From CBDDKZ01 sp965230415 (GTDB lineage Bacteria; Bacteroidota; Bacteroidia; Cytophagales; JAAEPT01): DNA of 64,000 bases. Below the pieces are notes generated by a model. It saw only the letters and a program-made list of their open reading frames with translations, did not search any database and was not told where the DNA came from. Shown here in pieces: positions 35,332-44,033 of the stretch (within the stretch, counting starts at the first letter, position 1; each line of letters opens with the position of its first letter). Location of the stretch: contig CBDDKZ010000005.1 of NCBI GenBank assembly GCA_965230415.1, forward strand, positions 5,456,001 to 5,520,000, given 5' to 3'. The position numbers were made by a program, and so were the translations under genes.

Positions 35332-36501
35332 TTAAGCGAGTTCCAGATCTTTTTTCTCGAACCGTTCCAATTTCTGTGTATAATCTGCCGAGTAGCAGGG
35401 CTCACCATTCACTAAAACCATTTTTACCGCCGCATAACTGCTTTTATTGATAAAAGCTACCAGATCTGCCACTTTACCAACTTCTATACTGCCAATTCGG
35501 TCATCAAATTGAAGCATACGTGCAGGGTTTAGTGTCACCATATTTACCGCCTCGGAAGCAGGCATACCGTTTACTATTAATTTTTGCACACTCGCCAACA
35601 TGGCGGGAAAGTGGTAATCACTACATAATATATCAACAAGGCCTTCATCAATAGCGTCAACAGCAGAAAGATTTCCGCAGTGCGATCCGCCACGGTAATA
35701 ATTGGGAGCCCCCATACATACCCACATGGCTAACTCTTTGGCGCGTTTGGCTGCTTCCATTGTCGTAGGCATTTCCGACAGCCCCGCACCAAACTGTAGC
35801 GCTTCATCCACATGCAAGGTAGTAGTATCGTCATGGCTTCCCAGAATACATTTATGCTGAAAAGCTTCCATGATAGCTGATCGGTTGTTGACCTTACTTG
35901 TTCGTGCGATTTTCTCTTCAAGTATTTTTTTGGCGGCTTCCATAGAAATACCTTCGGAAGCTGCTCTTTTTTCTATTAAGTCTTCCAGGCGAAATTGACG
36001 CTGTCCCGGAATATTTTCGTTGTAGACGATCAAATAGAGGCTTTCAATATCCTGCATTTTTTCTATGTGTGGAAAAACCCCATCGGTATTGGGGTCGAGC
36101 CTCGCATGCGTATAATGCCTCACCAGGGAATCTTTAGAAACCTTGTTCAGCACTTCGGCAATCTGAATACCATCATCAAAAGTACGAGTCTTCCACATAT
36201 CATCTGAAAAGCTTATAGCCGAAAACAAGGTGGTGATACCACAACTAGCCGCCCTTGCATCCATAAAATGAATGGCAAACTCAAAAGGAAACTGTGCACT
36301 GGGTCGCGGCCGTATTTCTTTTTCAATATAATCGGAATGAATGTCAATCATACCGGGAATAAGCCAGTCTCCATGCAAATTTATCCCTTCTTCATAGACC
36401 CTATCACCTTTTATAACATCAGTAATTAATCCTTCCTGAATAACAACAGACCCTATGAAATCGTCCTGCGGAGTAACAACGCGAGCGTTAGTTAATATCA
36501 T
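35332..36501 (-). CDS. phnM: Second PhnM-like amidohydrolase
   Basis: The protein has 389 residues of the PhnM family: IDIHSDYIEKEIRPRPSAQFP at the metal site, SHDDTTTLHVDEA in the middle and CSDYHFPAM near residue 300. It is diverged from the PhnM in the main operon. Typical duplicates may act on the same 5-triphosphoribosyl phosphonate or on another substrate. It is the first gene of a three-gene unit (phnM2, ArsI-like, hypothetical) with its own Pho-box-like repeats. Confidence 0.92.
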   Translation of the reverse strand: MILTNARVVTPQDDFIGSVVIQEGLITDVIKGDRVYEEGINLHGDWLIPGMIDIHSDYIEKEIRPRPSAQFPFEFAIHFMDARAASCGITTLFSAISFSDDMWKTRTFDDGIQIAEVLNKVSKDSLVRHYTHARLDPNTDGVFPHIEKMQDIESLYLIVYNENIPGQRQFRLEDLIEKRAASEGISMEAAKKILEEKIARTSKVNNRSAIMEAFQHKCILGSHDDTTTLHVDEALQFGAGLSEMPTTMEAAKRAKELAMWVCMGAPNYYRGGSHCGNLSAVDAIDEGLVDILCSDYHFPAMLASVQKLIVNGMPASEAVNMVTLNPARMLQFDDRIGSIEVGKVADLVAFINKSSYAAVKMVLVNGEPCYSADYTQKLERFEKKDLELA

Positions 36502-36539
36502 AATGCTTTTGATTTTACTTTCACAAGTTCAGGAATTGG

Positions 36540-36568
36540 TGTTAGGATTAGGTTAGGACAAGTATAAA
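36540..36568 (-). promoter_or_regulatory. Pho-box-like array upstream of second phnM
   Basis: Minus-strand units 11 bp apart: TTTATAC, CCTAACC and CCTAACA, the last ending 38 bp before the start codon. Confidence 0.6.
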
Positions 36569-36600
36569 ACTAGACTAATGCAAAAAATTTGGGTACATAA

Positions 36601-36633
36601 AAAAAGGGAACAACATTTGATGTTGCCCCCTTT
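36601..36633 (-). terminator. Rho-independent terminator of the TonB receptor gene
   Basis: On the minus strand AAAGGGGGCAACATC pairs with the downstream GATGTTG/TTCCC arm (one mismatch), followed by a run of seven T. It lies 30 bp after the receptor stop. Confidence 0.88.
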
Positions 36634-36663
36634 GTACAAAACATATTTATCAAAAACTAACTG

Positions 36664-39483
36664 CTACAAAATACTGATGCGAATACCTGCCTGACCTTTC
36701 GGTGCGTAATACTCTACCTGCTCCGGTCTGTCTACATGACCATGGTAGTAGCGAAGCGGGCTATTTAGTAAGTTATTCAACTCAAGAAATACTCTGATTT
36801 TAGAACTAATAGTATAGGCAGCTGTAAAATCAACATTCAGGTTATCATCGTACCATCTGTCCTGATCTGAGCTCGATCCCTGGATTTCATCCAAAAACTT
36901 ACCTTTTAATGTCACTGCCAATCGCGCAGAGAAGCCATATTTCTCATAGAAAAGAATCGCATTCCAGGTATGTTTTGACTGCCCTGGCAGCGTCTGTTTT
37001 TCCTCTCTTCCCGGCACTTGAACTTCCGAATCGGTAAACGTATAGTTACCATTAAACCCGAAGCCGCTCCAGAAACCTGGTAAGAAGGTAAAGCGCTTCA
37101 TTATACCTACTTCAAACCCGGCCAACCATGCTTTTTCTGCATTTTCCGGTTGAGTTACTGTAAAAAATGTACCATCGATAGTCTGTTGACCTGTTCGTCC
37201 AAATATCACGTCATCGATACTTTTGTAAAATACACCTGCTGTTATCTGCCCTACGTCTTTGAAGTAATAATCTGTCAAGATATCATAGTTCATGGCATAG
37301 GTAGGCTTAAGATCAGGGTTCCCTTGCTCTATTTCCTGGTCTCCGTTGCTAATACTTCTCGACGGTGTTACATCAGTAAAGTTAGGTCTTGCAAACGTTC
37401 TGGTTACAGCTGCTCTCAGGTTCCACTTATCTTTCAAAGGCATTTTAGCATGAAGCATCGGCAATACCGACACATAATTAGAGCTTCCGTCAATAGGAGT
37501 CACATTATCGTCTTCATCTACGCTGAAACTCTCATAACTAATAGCAGTATGTTCTACTCTTACACCACCGATTAACATTAATTTTGGTAGTGCTTTAAAT
37601 TCTCCCATACCATAATAAGCTGTTACATTTTCTGTTCCTTTTAACGTAGTAGTAGCATTTTTCGGATGATCTCTTCCCATGTGTACCTCTGTAATATCGT
37701 TTCGCGTTACGATATTGTCATTGGCTTCTATTGTCGGATAAGGCACCAGGTATTGATCGTATGGTTGGTCATGCTCCGTAAGAAAGCCATCCACTACCGG
37801 AAATTCTTCGGACGCTATATCACTCATTGCGATGTCGCTCGATGAAGTCCATGCAGTCTGTAGACGATCACTTATACGATTCTTATTTCTAAACTTCAAT
37901 CCGAATTTAAGGTCCAGTCTTTCACTGGCATTTAAATTTAAGTTTGCCTGTCCGGTTACGTCGCGCTCAGAAATTTGTCGTCCCGAGGCAATGGCACTTG
38001 TAAATATGGCTTCGGAAGCATCGACAGGCGTGTTTGAAGAAACGCCTGGCTGAATATTATCAAAATCTGTTACACCTATACCATCAGGGGCATCAGCTGC
38101 CAGGTACATTCCTTCACCTTCTGGTGAGAAGTTTTCAAAATCAATACCATTTTGAATGAAGGTTGTATAGAAGTAGCCATGTTTGTCATCATCAGCTACA
38201 TTTGTAGGACTATCATACCAAAACTTAGCTTTGTATGAAGAAAAATTCCAATCGATATTCACTTTGTTGCTCATATTGTGTACAGCACCAACTTCAGCAC
38301 CATAAAATCTGGAGTGGTAGTGCGTATGTGTAAGTGCATGCTCAACACGACCATCCAAGCCCATTCCATCAGCAGTTACACTATCGACTTTGTCAAATCT
38401 AAAGCGTGTTCTTCTTCGCTCCTCTTTGTCCAAGAAATCACTCCAAAGCCCTTTGGCATAAATTTTAGTTTTTTTGCTTAATTTAAAATCCAATCCACCA
38501 TTAAAACCCCAGGTTGTTCTGTTACCAAGGTAGTCTCTAAGCTGCAGTTGATTCATGCGGTGCTTGTTTGATGTGCTATAAACAACTTCGTAGTTATCAG
38601 AAGCCCAGTCCCTGCTCCACGTTGCACCTGAGAGAATAAAACCTAAACGATCGTTCATAATGCGGTCGCCATAAATAACGGAAGCATTTATTATTTCAGA
38701 CATCGACTGACCATGAACCCCACCTGCCACACTGGCAACCAACGTTTTTTTGGCGGGAGCTGTTCTGGTTATGAAATTCACAGAACCACCTATAGCATCA
38801 CCTTCCTGATCCGGAGTTAATGCCTTGGAAAGTTCTATATACTGTATTAATTCAGACGGAAATAAATCCATCGGCACAGACCTGTTTGACCTATCTGTCG
38901 TTGGCATTCTATTACCGTTAATTAAAGTTGAATTCCATTCAGCTGGCGTACCACGTACAAGAACGTACCTACCTTCACCCTGATCACGTGTAATCGAAAC
39001 ACCCGGTATACGTTGAACAGCTTCAGCTGCATTACGGTCCGGAAGTTTACCAATACCATCGGCAGCAACTACATTCATAATTTTGTTAGAGTTCTTCTGA
39101 ATGTTCAGTGCTTTTTGTTGTCCTGATTTAATAGTTGTTTGAATAACAACCTCTTCAAGCTCAACCGCATCCTCTGTAATTTTTTGTTCTCCTATGTCCA
39201 CAATGTCCCCTGCTACAACTTTTACATCGATTAGCAAGTCGCTGTAACCTAAATAGGATACTTTAATTTTTTGGTCTCCTTCAGGCACATCTGTCAGGGT
39301 GAACTTTCCGGTATGGTCTGTGTAAGCGCCGATTTCGGTACCTTCCACTTTCACACTGGCCATCGGTACGGGCCCAAAGTTATCAGAAATTTGTCCACTG
39401 ACGGTTCCAGTGCTTTGTGCCATAGTTATGTTCACACTGAACAAGGTAAGCACGATTAAAATTAGTAATGATCGGGTTTTCAT
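36664..39483 (-). CDS. TonB-dependent outer-membrane receptor
   Basis: The protein has 939 residues. I chose MKTRSLL as the start because it gives a normal signal peptide ending NITMAQS; nine further codons upstream are open. Next are a CarboxypepD-regulatory-like domain (GTVSGQISDNFGPVPMASV, about 25-110), a plug with LPDRNAAEAVQRIPGVSI and RGTPAEWNSTLINGNRMP, and a 22-strand barrel ending in GIRISIL. There is no SusD gene. A Pho-box-like array and a -7 element TAAGTTTG lie upstream. I infer import of a phosphorus compound across the outer membrane during phosphate starvation; the ligand is unknown. Confidence 0.93.
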   Translation of the reverse strand: MKTRSLLILIVLTLFSVNITMAQSTGTVSGQISDNFGPVPMASVKVEGTEIGAYTDHTGKFTLTDVPEGDQKIKVSYLGYSDLLIDVKVVAGDIVDIGEQKITEDAVELEEVVIQTTIKSGQQKALNIQKNSNKIMNVVAADGIGKLPDRNAAEAVQRIPGVSITRDQGEGRYVLVRGTPAEWNSTLINGNRMPTTDRSNRSVPMDLFPSELIQYIELSKALTPDQEGDAIGGSVNFITRTAPAKKTLVASVAGGVHGQSMSEIINASVIYGDRIMNDRLGFILSGATWSRDWASDNYEVVYSTSNKHRMNQLQLRDYLGNRTTWGFNGGLDFKLSKKTKIYAKGLWSDFLDKEERRRTRFRFDKVDSVTADGMGLDGRVEHALTHTHYHSRFYGAEVGAVHNMSNKVNIDWNFSSYKAKFWYDSPTNVADDDKHGYFYTTFIQNGIDFENFSPEGEGMYLAADAPDGIGVTDFDNIQPGVSSNTPVDASEAIFTSAIASGRQISERDVTGQANLNLNASERLDLKFGLKFRNKNRISDRLQTAWTSSSDIAMSDIASEEFPVVDGFLTEHDQPYDQYLVPYPTIEANDNIVTRNDITEVHMGRDHPKNATTTLKGTENVTAYYGMGEFKALPKLMLIGGVRVEHTAISYESFSVDEDDNVTPIDGSSNYVSVLPMLHAKMPLKDKWNLRAAVTRTFARPNFTDVTPSRSISNGDQEIEQGNPDLKPTYAMNYDILTDYYFKDVGQITAGVFYKSIDDVIFGRTGQQTIDGTFFTVTQPENAEKAWLAGFEVGIMKRFTFLPGFWSGFGFNGNYTFTDSEVQVPGREEKQTLPGQSKHTWNAILFYEKYGFSARLAVTLKGKFLDEIQGSSSDQDRWYDDNLNVDFTAAYTISSKIRVFLELNNLLNSPLRYYHGHVDRPEQVEYYAPKGQAGIRISIL

Positions 39484-39530
39484 AATGGTAATTTCTAATT
39501 CACAATTCAATTTTTAACCTTATACTGGGC

Positions 39531-39576
39531 CAAACTTACTCGGCTTTTGTTAGTATTGTGTTCAGGGCATTTTAAT
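39531..39576 (-). promoter_or_regulatory. Pho-box-like array and -7 element of TonB receptor
   Basis: Minus-strand units ATTAAAA, CTGAACA and ACTAACA start 11 bp apart (39548-39576). Nine bases later comes TAAGTTTG (39531-39538), an exact match to the Bacteroidota -7 element TANNTTTG. The box thus replaces the -33 region, as in Pho promoters of E. coli. Confidence 0.65.
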
Positions 39577-39656
39577 TAATCATAAGACATCATGTCTGTC
39601 AGGTTATTTGTTAAGCCTTTGTAACATCAATAACTGTAGATTATTAATTCGTTTTC

Positions 39657-39696
39657 GCTAACTCAACTTTAACAATAGGCTATTCAAACTAAAACA
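39657..39696 (+). promoter_or_regulatory. Pho-box-like array upstream of EEP-phnN unit
   Basis: Plus-strand units at exactly 11 bp: GCTAACT, TTTAACA, GCTATTC and TAAAACA. TAGCTTTT at 39711-39718 is one change from the -7 consensus. The start codon lies 40 bp after the array. Confidence 0.68.
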
Positions 39697-39735
39697 CCCC
39701 GACCTTACCTTAGCTTTTCAAAAACCCTGAAGAAA

Positions 39736-40503
39736 TTGCGTGTAATCACCATCAACACATGGAAGAACGAAGGTAATTACCTAAAGAGGCTGGACTTATT
39801 GATCAGGCAATTGTCCACATTAGATGCTGACGTTATTTTAATGCAAGAATGTTTTCAGGCTGTTAATGGAGCATTCGACACCTCTGCTAATATTGCCCGG
39901 ACCCTTGGACTTGAATGCGCTTTTACTCCTGCCAGGCTGAAAACAAGAAAACACAAAGGGCAATTAATAGAAAGCTACTCGGGGCTGGCTATTTTGAGTA
40001 AACACCCTATAGCCCAACATCATTCTATTGAGCTACCCAGCAATAAAGAAGACGGCGGAAGACGGGCGCAAATTATTGAATTAAGTGCTTATTCGAAAAA
40101 ATTTCTTTTCATAAACATCCATTTATCTCATTTAAAAAACTCTGCCGATCTGCGTACTGATCAGCTCACTTACATTATAAACCATGTGGTCATCAAAAAA
40201 AACGACGAACATTTCAGAATTATCGGAGGAGATTATAATACCACCTTGTCTTCACCTGAATTATTGGGTTTTCTAAAAAAACCTTACATGCTAAAAGATA
40301 GTTTTGAAAACCAACAACTAAAACAAGATGACATCCTCCTCAATCCACATGTAAAAAGATGCATCGACCATCTGTTAATGATACCAGATAAACGCGGATA
40401 TTATCCGGTCGTTAAAAAAGCAAAAGTCGTGCTTAATAAGCCAGAAGACAGTTGTTACCCCAGCGATCATTTCGGAATAATGGCCGAATTAAATATAGAA
40501 TAA
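39736..40503 (+). CDS. Endonuclease/exonuclease/phosphatase (EEP) family protein
   Basis: The protein has 255 residues and starts at a TTG (RVITINTWKN follows); the next ATG would delete the first catalytic motif. EEP landmarks are INTW, LMQECF with the metal-binding Glu, NIHLSHL, GGDYNTT, CIDHLL and SDHFGIMAE. No signal peptide, so it is cytosolic. It could be a nuclease, a sphingomyelinase-like esterase or a phosphodiesterase for a small phosphoester. It heads a unit with a pyridoxal-kinase-like gene (1 bp away) and phnN, behind a Pho-box-like array. Confidence 0.9.
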   Translation: MRVITINTWKNEGNYLKRLDLLIRQLSTLDADVILMQECFQAVNGAFDTSANIARTLGLECAFTPARLKTRKHKGQLIESYSGLAILSKHPIAQHHSIELPSNKEDGGRRAQIIELSAYSKKFLFINIHLSHLKNSADLRTDQLTYIINHVVIKKNDEHFRIIGGDYNTTLSSPELLGFLKKPYMLKDSFENQQLKQDDILLNPHVKRCIDHLLMIPDKRGYYPVVKKAKVVLNKPEDSCYPSDHFGIMAELNIE

Positions 40504-40504
40504 A

Positions 40505-41212
40505 ATGAAAGTAGTTATATCTATTTCCAGTTTCATATGCGAAGGAAAGGCCGGTTTAAAAATATTTCAGGAAATACTTCAGGACAAACTTATACCTGTG
40601 CCGTGTGCCATTTACAGCACCTATGCGAGCAGACCCGAATGCGTTAATAATTCAAGCAAGTTGGAAGACCTGTTACAAGGAATCATTGCATCTATAAAAC
40701 CACAAGGTATTAAAGTGGTACTGCACGTAGGCTTTTTACATACTACCGATCAACACAAACACATCATTAGCTTCATTGAACAACTAAGAGAACAGCTCGA
40801 AGTAATAATTATAGACCCGGTATGCGGCGATCATGGAAAATTATATATAGCTAGTAAGTTATTACCGTCATGGATTGCCTTACTTGAATATGCCGATATC
40901 GCATTCCCAAATGCCTTTGAATACCAGACACTATGCGACCAGGGTATTAAGGAGTGGCCCCCTACAACCGTAATAACCAGTTACAGCAACAAGGCTTTTT
41001 TCGGACTGAAAATCATCAAAAACAATGAAATTCAGGAAATCGGGCATGAGTTAATAGCCGGTACTATTGGAGGCACAGGTGATACACTGGTAGCCCAATT
41101 CATAAAGGCACATTATTTATTAGCATATGATTTTGAAGAATCACTTCACATGGCTATAGAAGCCACTTTAAAATTTATAAAAAACAGCACTCAAAGCCAA
41201 TATCAACTATAA
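40505..41212 (+). CDS. Pyridoxal-kinase-like PfkB/ribokinase-superfamily protein
   Basis: The protein has 235 residues. IIDPVCGDHGKLY and the IGGTGDTLVAQF motif (GTGD containing the catalytic Asp) fit the PdxK/PdxY/ThiD branch of the ribokinase fold. It starts 1 bp after the EEP gene and ends 12 bp before phnN. It probably phosphorylates a vitamin B6-like or sugar substrate. A PLP need for 2-aminoethylphosphonate transaminase would explain its place, but no such enzyme is seen here. The N-terminal glycine-rich loop of PdxK is degenerate (KVVISISSF), so the substrate is uncertain. Confidence 0.8.
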   Translation: MKVVISISSFICEGKAGLKIFQEILQDKLIPVPCAIYSTYASRPECVNNSSKLEDLLQGIIASIKPQGIKVVLHVGFLHTTDQHKHIISFIEQLREQLEVIIIDPVCGDHGKLYIASKLLPSWIALLEYADIAFPNAFEYQTLCDQGIKEWPPTTVITSYSNKAFFGLKIIKNNEIQEIGHELIAGTIGGTGDTLVAQFIKAHYLLAYDFEESLHMAIEATLKFIKNSTQSQYQL

Positions 41213-41224
41213 ATCGAAATAACT

Positions 41225-41770
41225 ATGAAAGGGACATTATTTTATGTAATCGGTCCTTCGGGAGTGGGTAAAGACACGTTAATGCAATATGCGAGAGCGC
41301 ACCTGGATGGAGAGAAAAAAGTACTATTTATACATCGATATATTACCAGAGCAGCCGAAATGGGAGGAGAAAACCATGTGGCACTGACAGAAAACGAATT
41401 CCTCGCAAGACTCAAAGCAGGCGTTTTTTTGTTCCACTGGCAAAGTCACGGCAATTACTATGGAATAGGAAAAGAGCTCCAGTTATTTTTGGACTTGGGC
41501 TTTAATGTGGTTATGAACGGTTCGCGAGCCTATCTTCCCGAAGCTACGCACATTATACCTGACTTAAAACCGATTGTTATTACTGCTTCACTTAGTGTAA
41601 TCAGAGAGCGCTTAATAAAACGTGGCCGCGAAAGCAATGAAGACATAGAAAAACGTTTAGAGCGTGTCAATCAATTTGAAGTAACCCACGAAGAAGCCAT
41701 CACCATTAATAACGACTACCATATAGAACATGCAGGAAACACATTGATCGAACTACTTAGTACTAATTAA
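41225..41770 (+). CDS. phnN: PhnN, ribose 1,5-bisphosphate phosphokinase
   Basis: The protein has 181 residues. The P-loop is GPSGVGKD near residue 10, followed by RYITRAAEMGGENHVAL, the HWQSHGNYYGI region and IKRGRESNEDIEKRLER. This is a guanylate-kinase-like fold with the PhnN signature. It makes PRPP from ribose 1,5-bisphosphate, the last C-P lyase pathway step. It is separated from the main operon and lies with the EEP and kinase genes. Confidence 0.94.
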   Translation: MKGTLFYVIGPSGVGKDTLMQYARAHLDGEKKVLFIHRYITRAAEMGGENHVALTENEFLARLKAGVFLFHWQSHGNYYGIGKELQLFLDLGFNVVMNGSRAYLPEATHIIPDLKPIVITASLSVIRERLIKRGRESNEDIEKRLERVNQFEVTHEEAITINNDYHIEHAGNTLIELLSTN

Positions 41771-41786
41771 TAAATAAATAAGCCTA

Positions 41787-42449
41787 CTAATCGAGCGTTA
41801 AAGATTGGTATTCCTGGTCTTTCTCCATAATTAAGCGCATTCTGTCCACTGCTCCCTGAACATTTCCTGTTTTTTTCAGAAAGTTCCACACAAAGCCTAA
41901 AACCGCAAATCCATCAAAACCTGCCGCATGAATTTTAGGAATATTCTCATCTTTTATTCCACCTAAAGCAATGATTCCCGGTCTGTTTTTTTCTTCGGAT
42001 AAAAACTGTTTAAAGGAATTAATTTTAATTCTGCTATTATAACCTCTATTCGAAATACTGTCGAACACCGGTGAAATAAAGACATAATTAAAATCGTACT
42101 CCAATTTCTTTATCTCCATGAAAGAATGAACAGAAAAGCTCATATGAAGTTTTTTGATTCGTTTATTTAAATGCTCATTAACTGAGTCTTCGAGAAAATC
42201 AAACAAATCATATTTTTTTATAAAATGACTCCCCATTAGGTTGTACTTATCCAACAGGTGATAATCGTGATGTAATACGACCTTTTGATGGTATTGTACA
42301 TCAATCTTATCCAGGTATTCCATCGTTTGATGGGTGGTAAAGTTCTTTTTCCTAAGGTGAAATGCATCTATTCCCAGTTCAAAAATACTATTGATAACAT
42401 CGTGTTCACCTGGAATGTTGTCAAAATCTGACAATAATATTCTTTGCAT
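41787..42449 (-). CDS. Thiamine phosphate synthase/TenI-like TIM-barrel protein
   Basis: The protein has 220 residues. The start RILLSDFDNIPGEHDVINSI, then FHLRKKN, HMSFSVHS, FNYVFISPVFDS and ALGGIKDENIPKI follow the pattern of ThiE/TenI barrels, though the usual K/R and pyrophosphate-binding loops are altered. So it may not make thiamine phosphate; TenI-type or a related isomerase role is possible. It is transcribed alone, convergent with phnN (16 bp between stops) and divergent from the amidotransferase gene. Confidence 0.82.
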   Translation of the reverse strand: MQRILLSDFDNIPGEHDVINSIFELGIDAFHLRKKNFTTHQTMEYLDKIDVQYHQKVVLHHDYHLLDKYNLMGSHFIKKYDLFDFLEDSVNEHLNKRIKKLHMSFSVHSFMEIKKLEYDFNYVFISPVFDSISNRGYNSRIKINSFKQFLSEEKNRPGIIALGGIKDENIPKIHAAGFDGFAVLGFVWNFLKKTGNVQGAVDRMRLIMEKDQEYQSLTLD

Positions 42450-42549
42450 AATTTAACTCAAGCTTAAGCCAGCTGCCTTTGTATCTTCAATCAATTTTTG
42501 TAGCCTCTAATATAAGTATAAAAACATCATTAAGATCCTTCAAAATCAA

Positions 42550-42589
42550 TTAAATCAACATTTAACAAGACTCTAATAAACTTTTAACA
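42550..42589 (+). promoter_or_regulatory. Pho-box-like array upstream of amidotransferase gene
   Basis: Plus-strand units at 11-bp period: TTAAATC, TTTAACA, TCTAATA and TTTAACA. The unit TTTAACA occurs twice, 22 bp apart. The array ends 57 bp before the start codon, and TTAATTTG further on is one change from the -7 consensus. Confidence 0.68.
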
Positions 42590-42646
42590 ATAGTAACACG
42601 ATCGAACATTACTGATTTTTTAATTTGAGTCGCTAAAACAACTTAT

Positions 42647-43345
42647 ATGAGCTCTTTAAAAATTGGATTAATTGGAGATTACAGAGAGGGCTACCTTCCA
42701 CATGAAAAGGCGATTGACGGCCTGGTCATATCATCCGATACACTAGGAATAGCAATAAGCTATGAATGGATACCCACCTCTTCGGCAATGGTCCACGACA
42801 AGGACTTCATGAGTCAGTTCCATGGTTTTTGGGCTGGTTCCGGTCCCTATGAAAGTAATGAGGGAACGCTTGCGGCCATTGCTTATGCAAGAAAAAACAA
42901 AATACCGCTTTTAGGTACATGCTCAGGCTTCAAATACATGGTTTACGAATTTGCTCTCCATGTTTTGGACAAGGAAAACTATACCGAATACATTGGTAAA
43001 AACAACTGTGGTACTGATTACAGGGATGTATACCTGGCCACTTTTAATACTTCTAAAATGCATACCTATTATTCCAATGCGCATTGCATTGAAAAAAGTC
43101 ATTGTTCTTTTAGTATAACTGAAAGCAAATTATCGGAACTGTGCGAAAACGAATTGGAAATGGCAGCCATCGATTTATTAACCAATGATGTGATAGCCAT
43201 TGAAGCAAAGGAACCCGGGGTATTCTATTTAGCCACACTTTACCTTCCCCAGCTGACTCATAACAAAGAGCGGCTAAACCCCTGCCTTGAACAATTAATT
43301 AAAGCTGCGTTGGTGGCGTCAAAACCCGAATTTTTCCTAAAATGA
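42647..43345 (+). CDS. CTP-synthase-related class I glutamine amidotransferase-like protein
   Basis: The protein has 232 residues of the CTP synthase C-terminal-region-related family. KIGLIGDYREGYLPH is the start, and the nucleophile-loop is LLGTCSGFKYMVYEF with Cys92. The usual HPE catalytic pair near the C-terminus is replaced by YLPQL, as is common in this family, so glutaminase activity is uncertain. A strong Pho-box-like array lies upstream and the next gene overlaps by 4 bp. Its metabolic role is not known to me. Confidence 0.85.
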   Translation: MSSLKIGLIGDYREGYLPHEKAIDGLVISSDTLGIAISYEWIPTSSAMVHDKDFMSQFHGFWAGSGPYESNEGTLAAIAYARKNKIPLLGTCSGFKYMVYEFALHVLDKENYTEYIGKNNCGTDYRDVYLATFNTSKMHTYYSNAHCIEKSHCSFSITESKLSELCENELEMAAIDLLTNDVIAIEAKEPGVFYLATLYLPQLTHNKERLNPCLEQLIKAALVASKPEFFLK

Positions 43346-44016
43346 AACTAATAGTACTTCTTATCATTTTTTTTACCTCCATAGTGAATATTCATGCCCA
43401 GGTATCATCGCCCCGTGGTGAGGTTAAAATACCCAGCCAGGTAATAACCGTTAAAAGCCCGGTAGAAAATGTAAAAACTTATGAGTGGCAGCCTGGTGAA
43501 ATCGTTTTAAAAAACAACGACACGTTAGCAGGAAATCTCTCCTACTACAACCAGAAAGACTTGGATTTAATTGCCCTTAAACGAGCTAACAAGGTACAGA
43601 CTTTTGCTCCTAAAGACCTTAAAATGTTTGGTTATTACGATAGCACCATACATTATTATCGCTATTTCAGGGTATTTGAAGTAAGCGACAAAAGAAAGCA
43701 AAAAAAGGAAATTGTGCTTGAACAAATTGTCATGGAGGGAGCATTACATTACCTACAAAAGTCCGAACGATTTGAGTATGGCTCCGTAAGGTCACAGTTA
43801 TACTCAGAAGGAGCGACTGAACGTACACACTATTTTTTGTTTAAAGGAAAACTCATCAAGATCATTAACTTCAAAAAGCAAATGAGACAAATAGCTCAAC
43901 AACAAGGCGTAGCAATTGACCAACTAGCGAAGGAAAGTGCCTATTCATACAACAATTCCAAAGACCGGGCTATGATTGTGATTCTCTTTAATGAATACCT
44001 GAAAAGAAATCAATGA
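43342..44016 (+). CDS. Hypothetical secreted protein
   Basis: The protein has 224 residues with a clear signal peptide (MKLIVLLIIFFTSIVNIHAQ). The mature region has a DTLAGNLSYYN strand and is otherwise unfamiliar. Its start overlaps the amidotransferase stop by 4 bp, so both should be produced from the same Pho-box-like promoter. Similar beta-rich periplasmic proteins are common in Bacteroidota. I do not assign a function. Confidence 0.78.
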   Translation: MKLIVLLIIFFTSIVNIHAQVSSPRGEVKIPSQVITVKSPVENVKTYEWQPGEIVLKNNDTLAGNLSYYNQKDLDLIALKRANKVQTFAPKDLKMFGYYDSTIHYYRYFRVFEVSDKRKQKKEIVLEQIVMEGALHYLQKSERFEYGSVRSQLYSEGATERTHYFLFKGKLIKIINFKKQMRQIAQQQGVAIDQLAKESAYSYNNSKDRAMIVILFNEYLKRNQ

Positions 44017-44033
44017 AAAGACCAAAAGCTATT

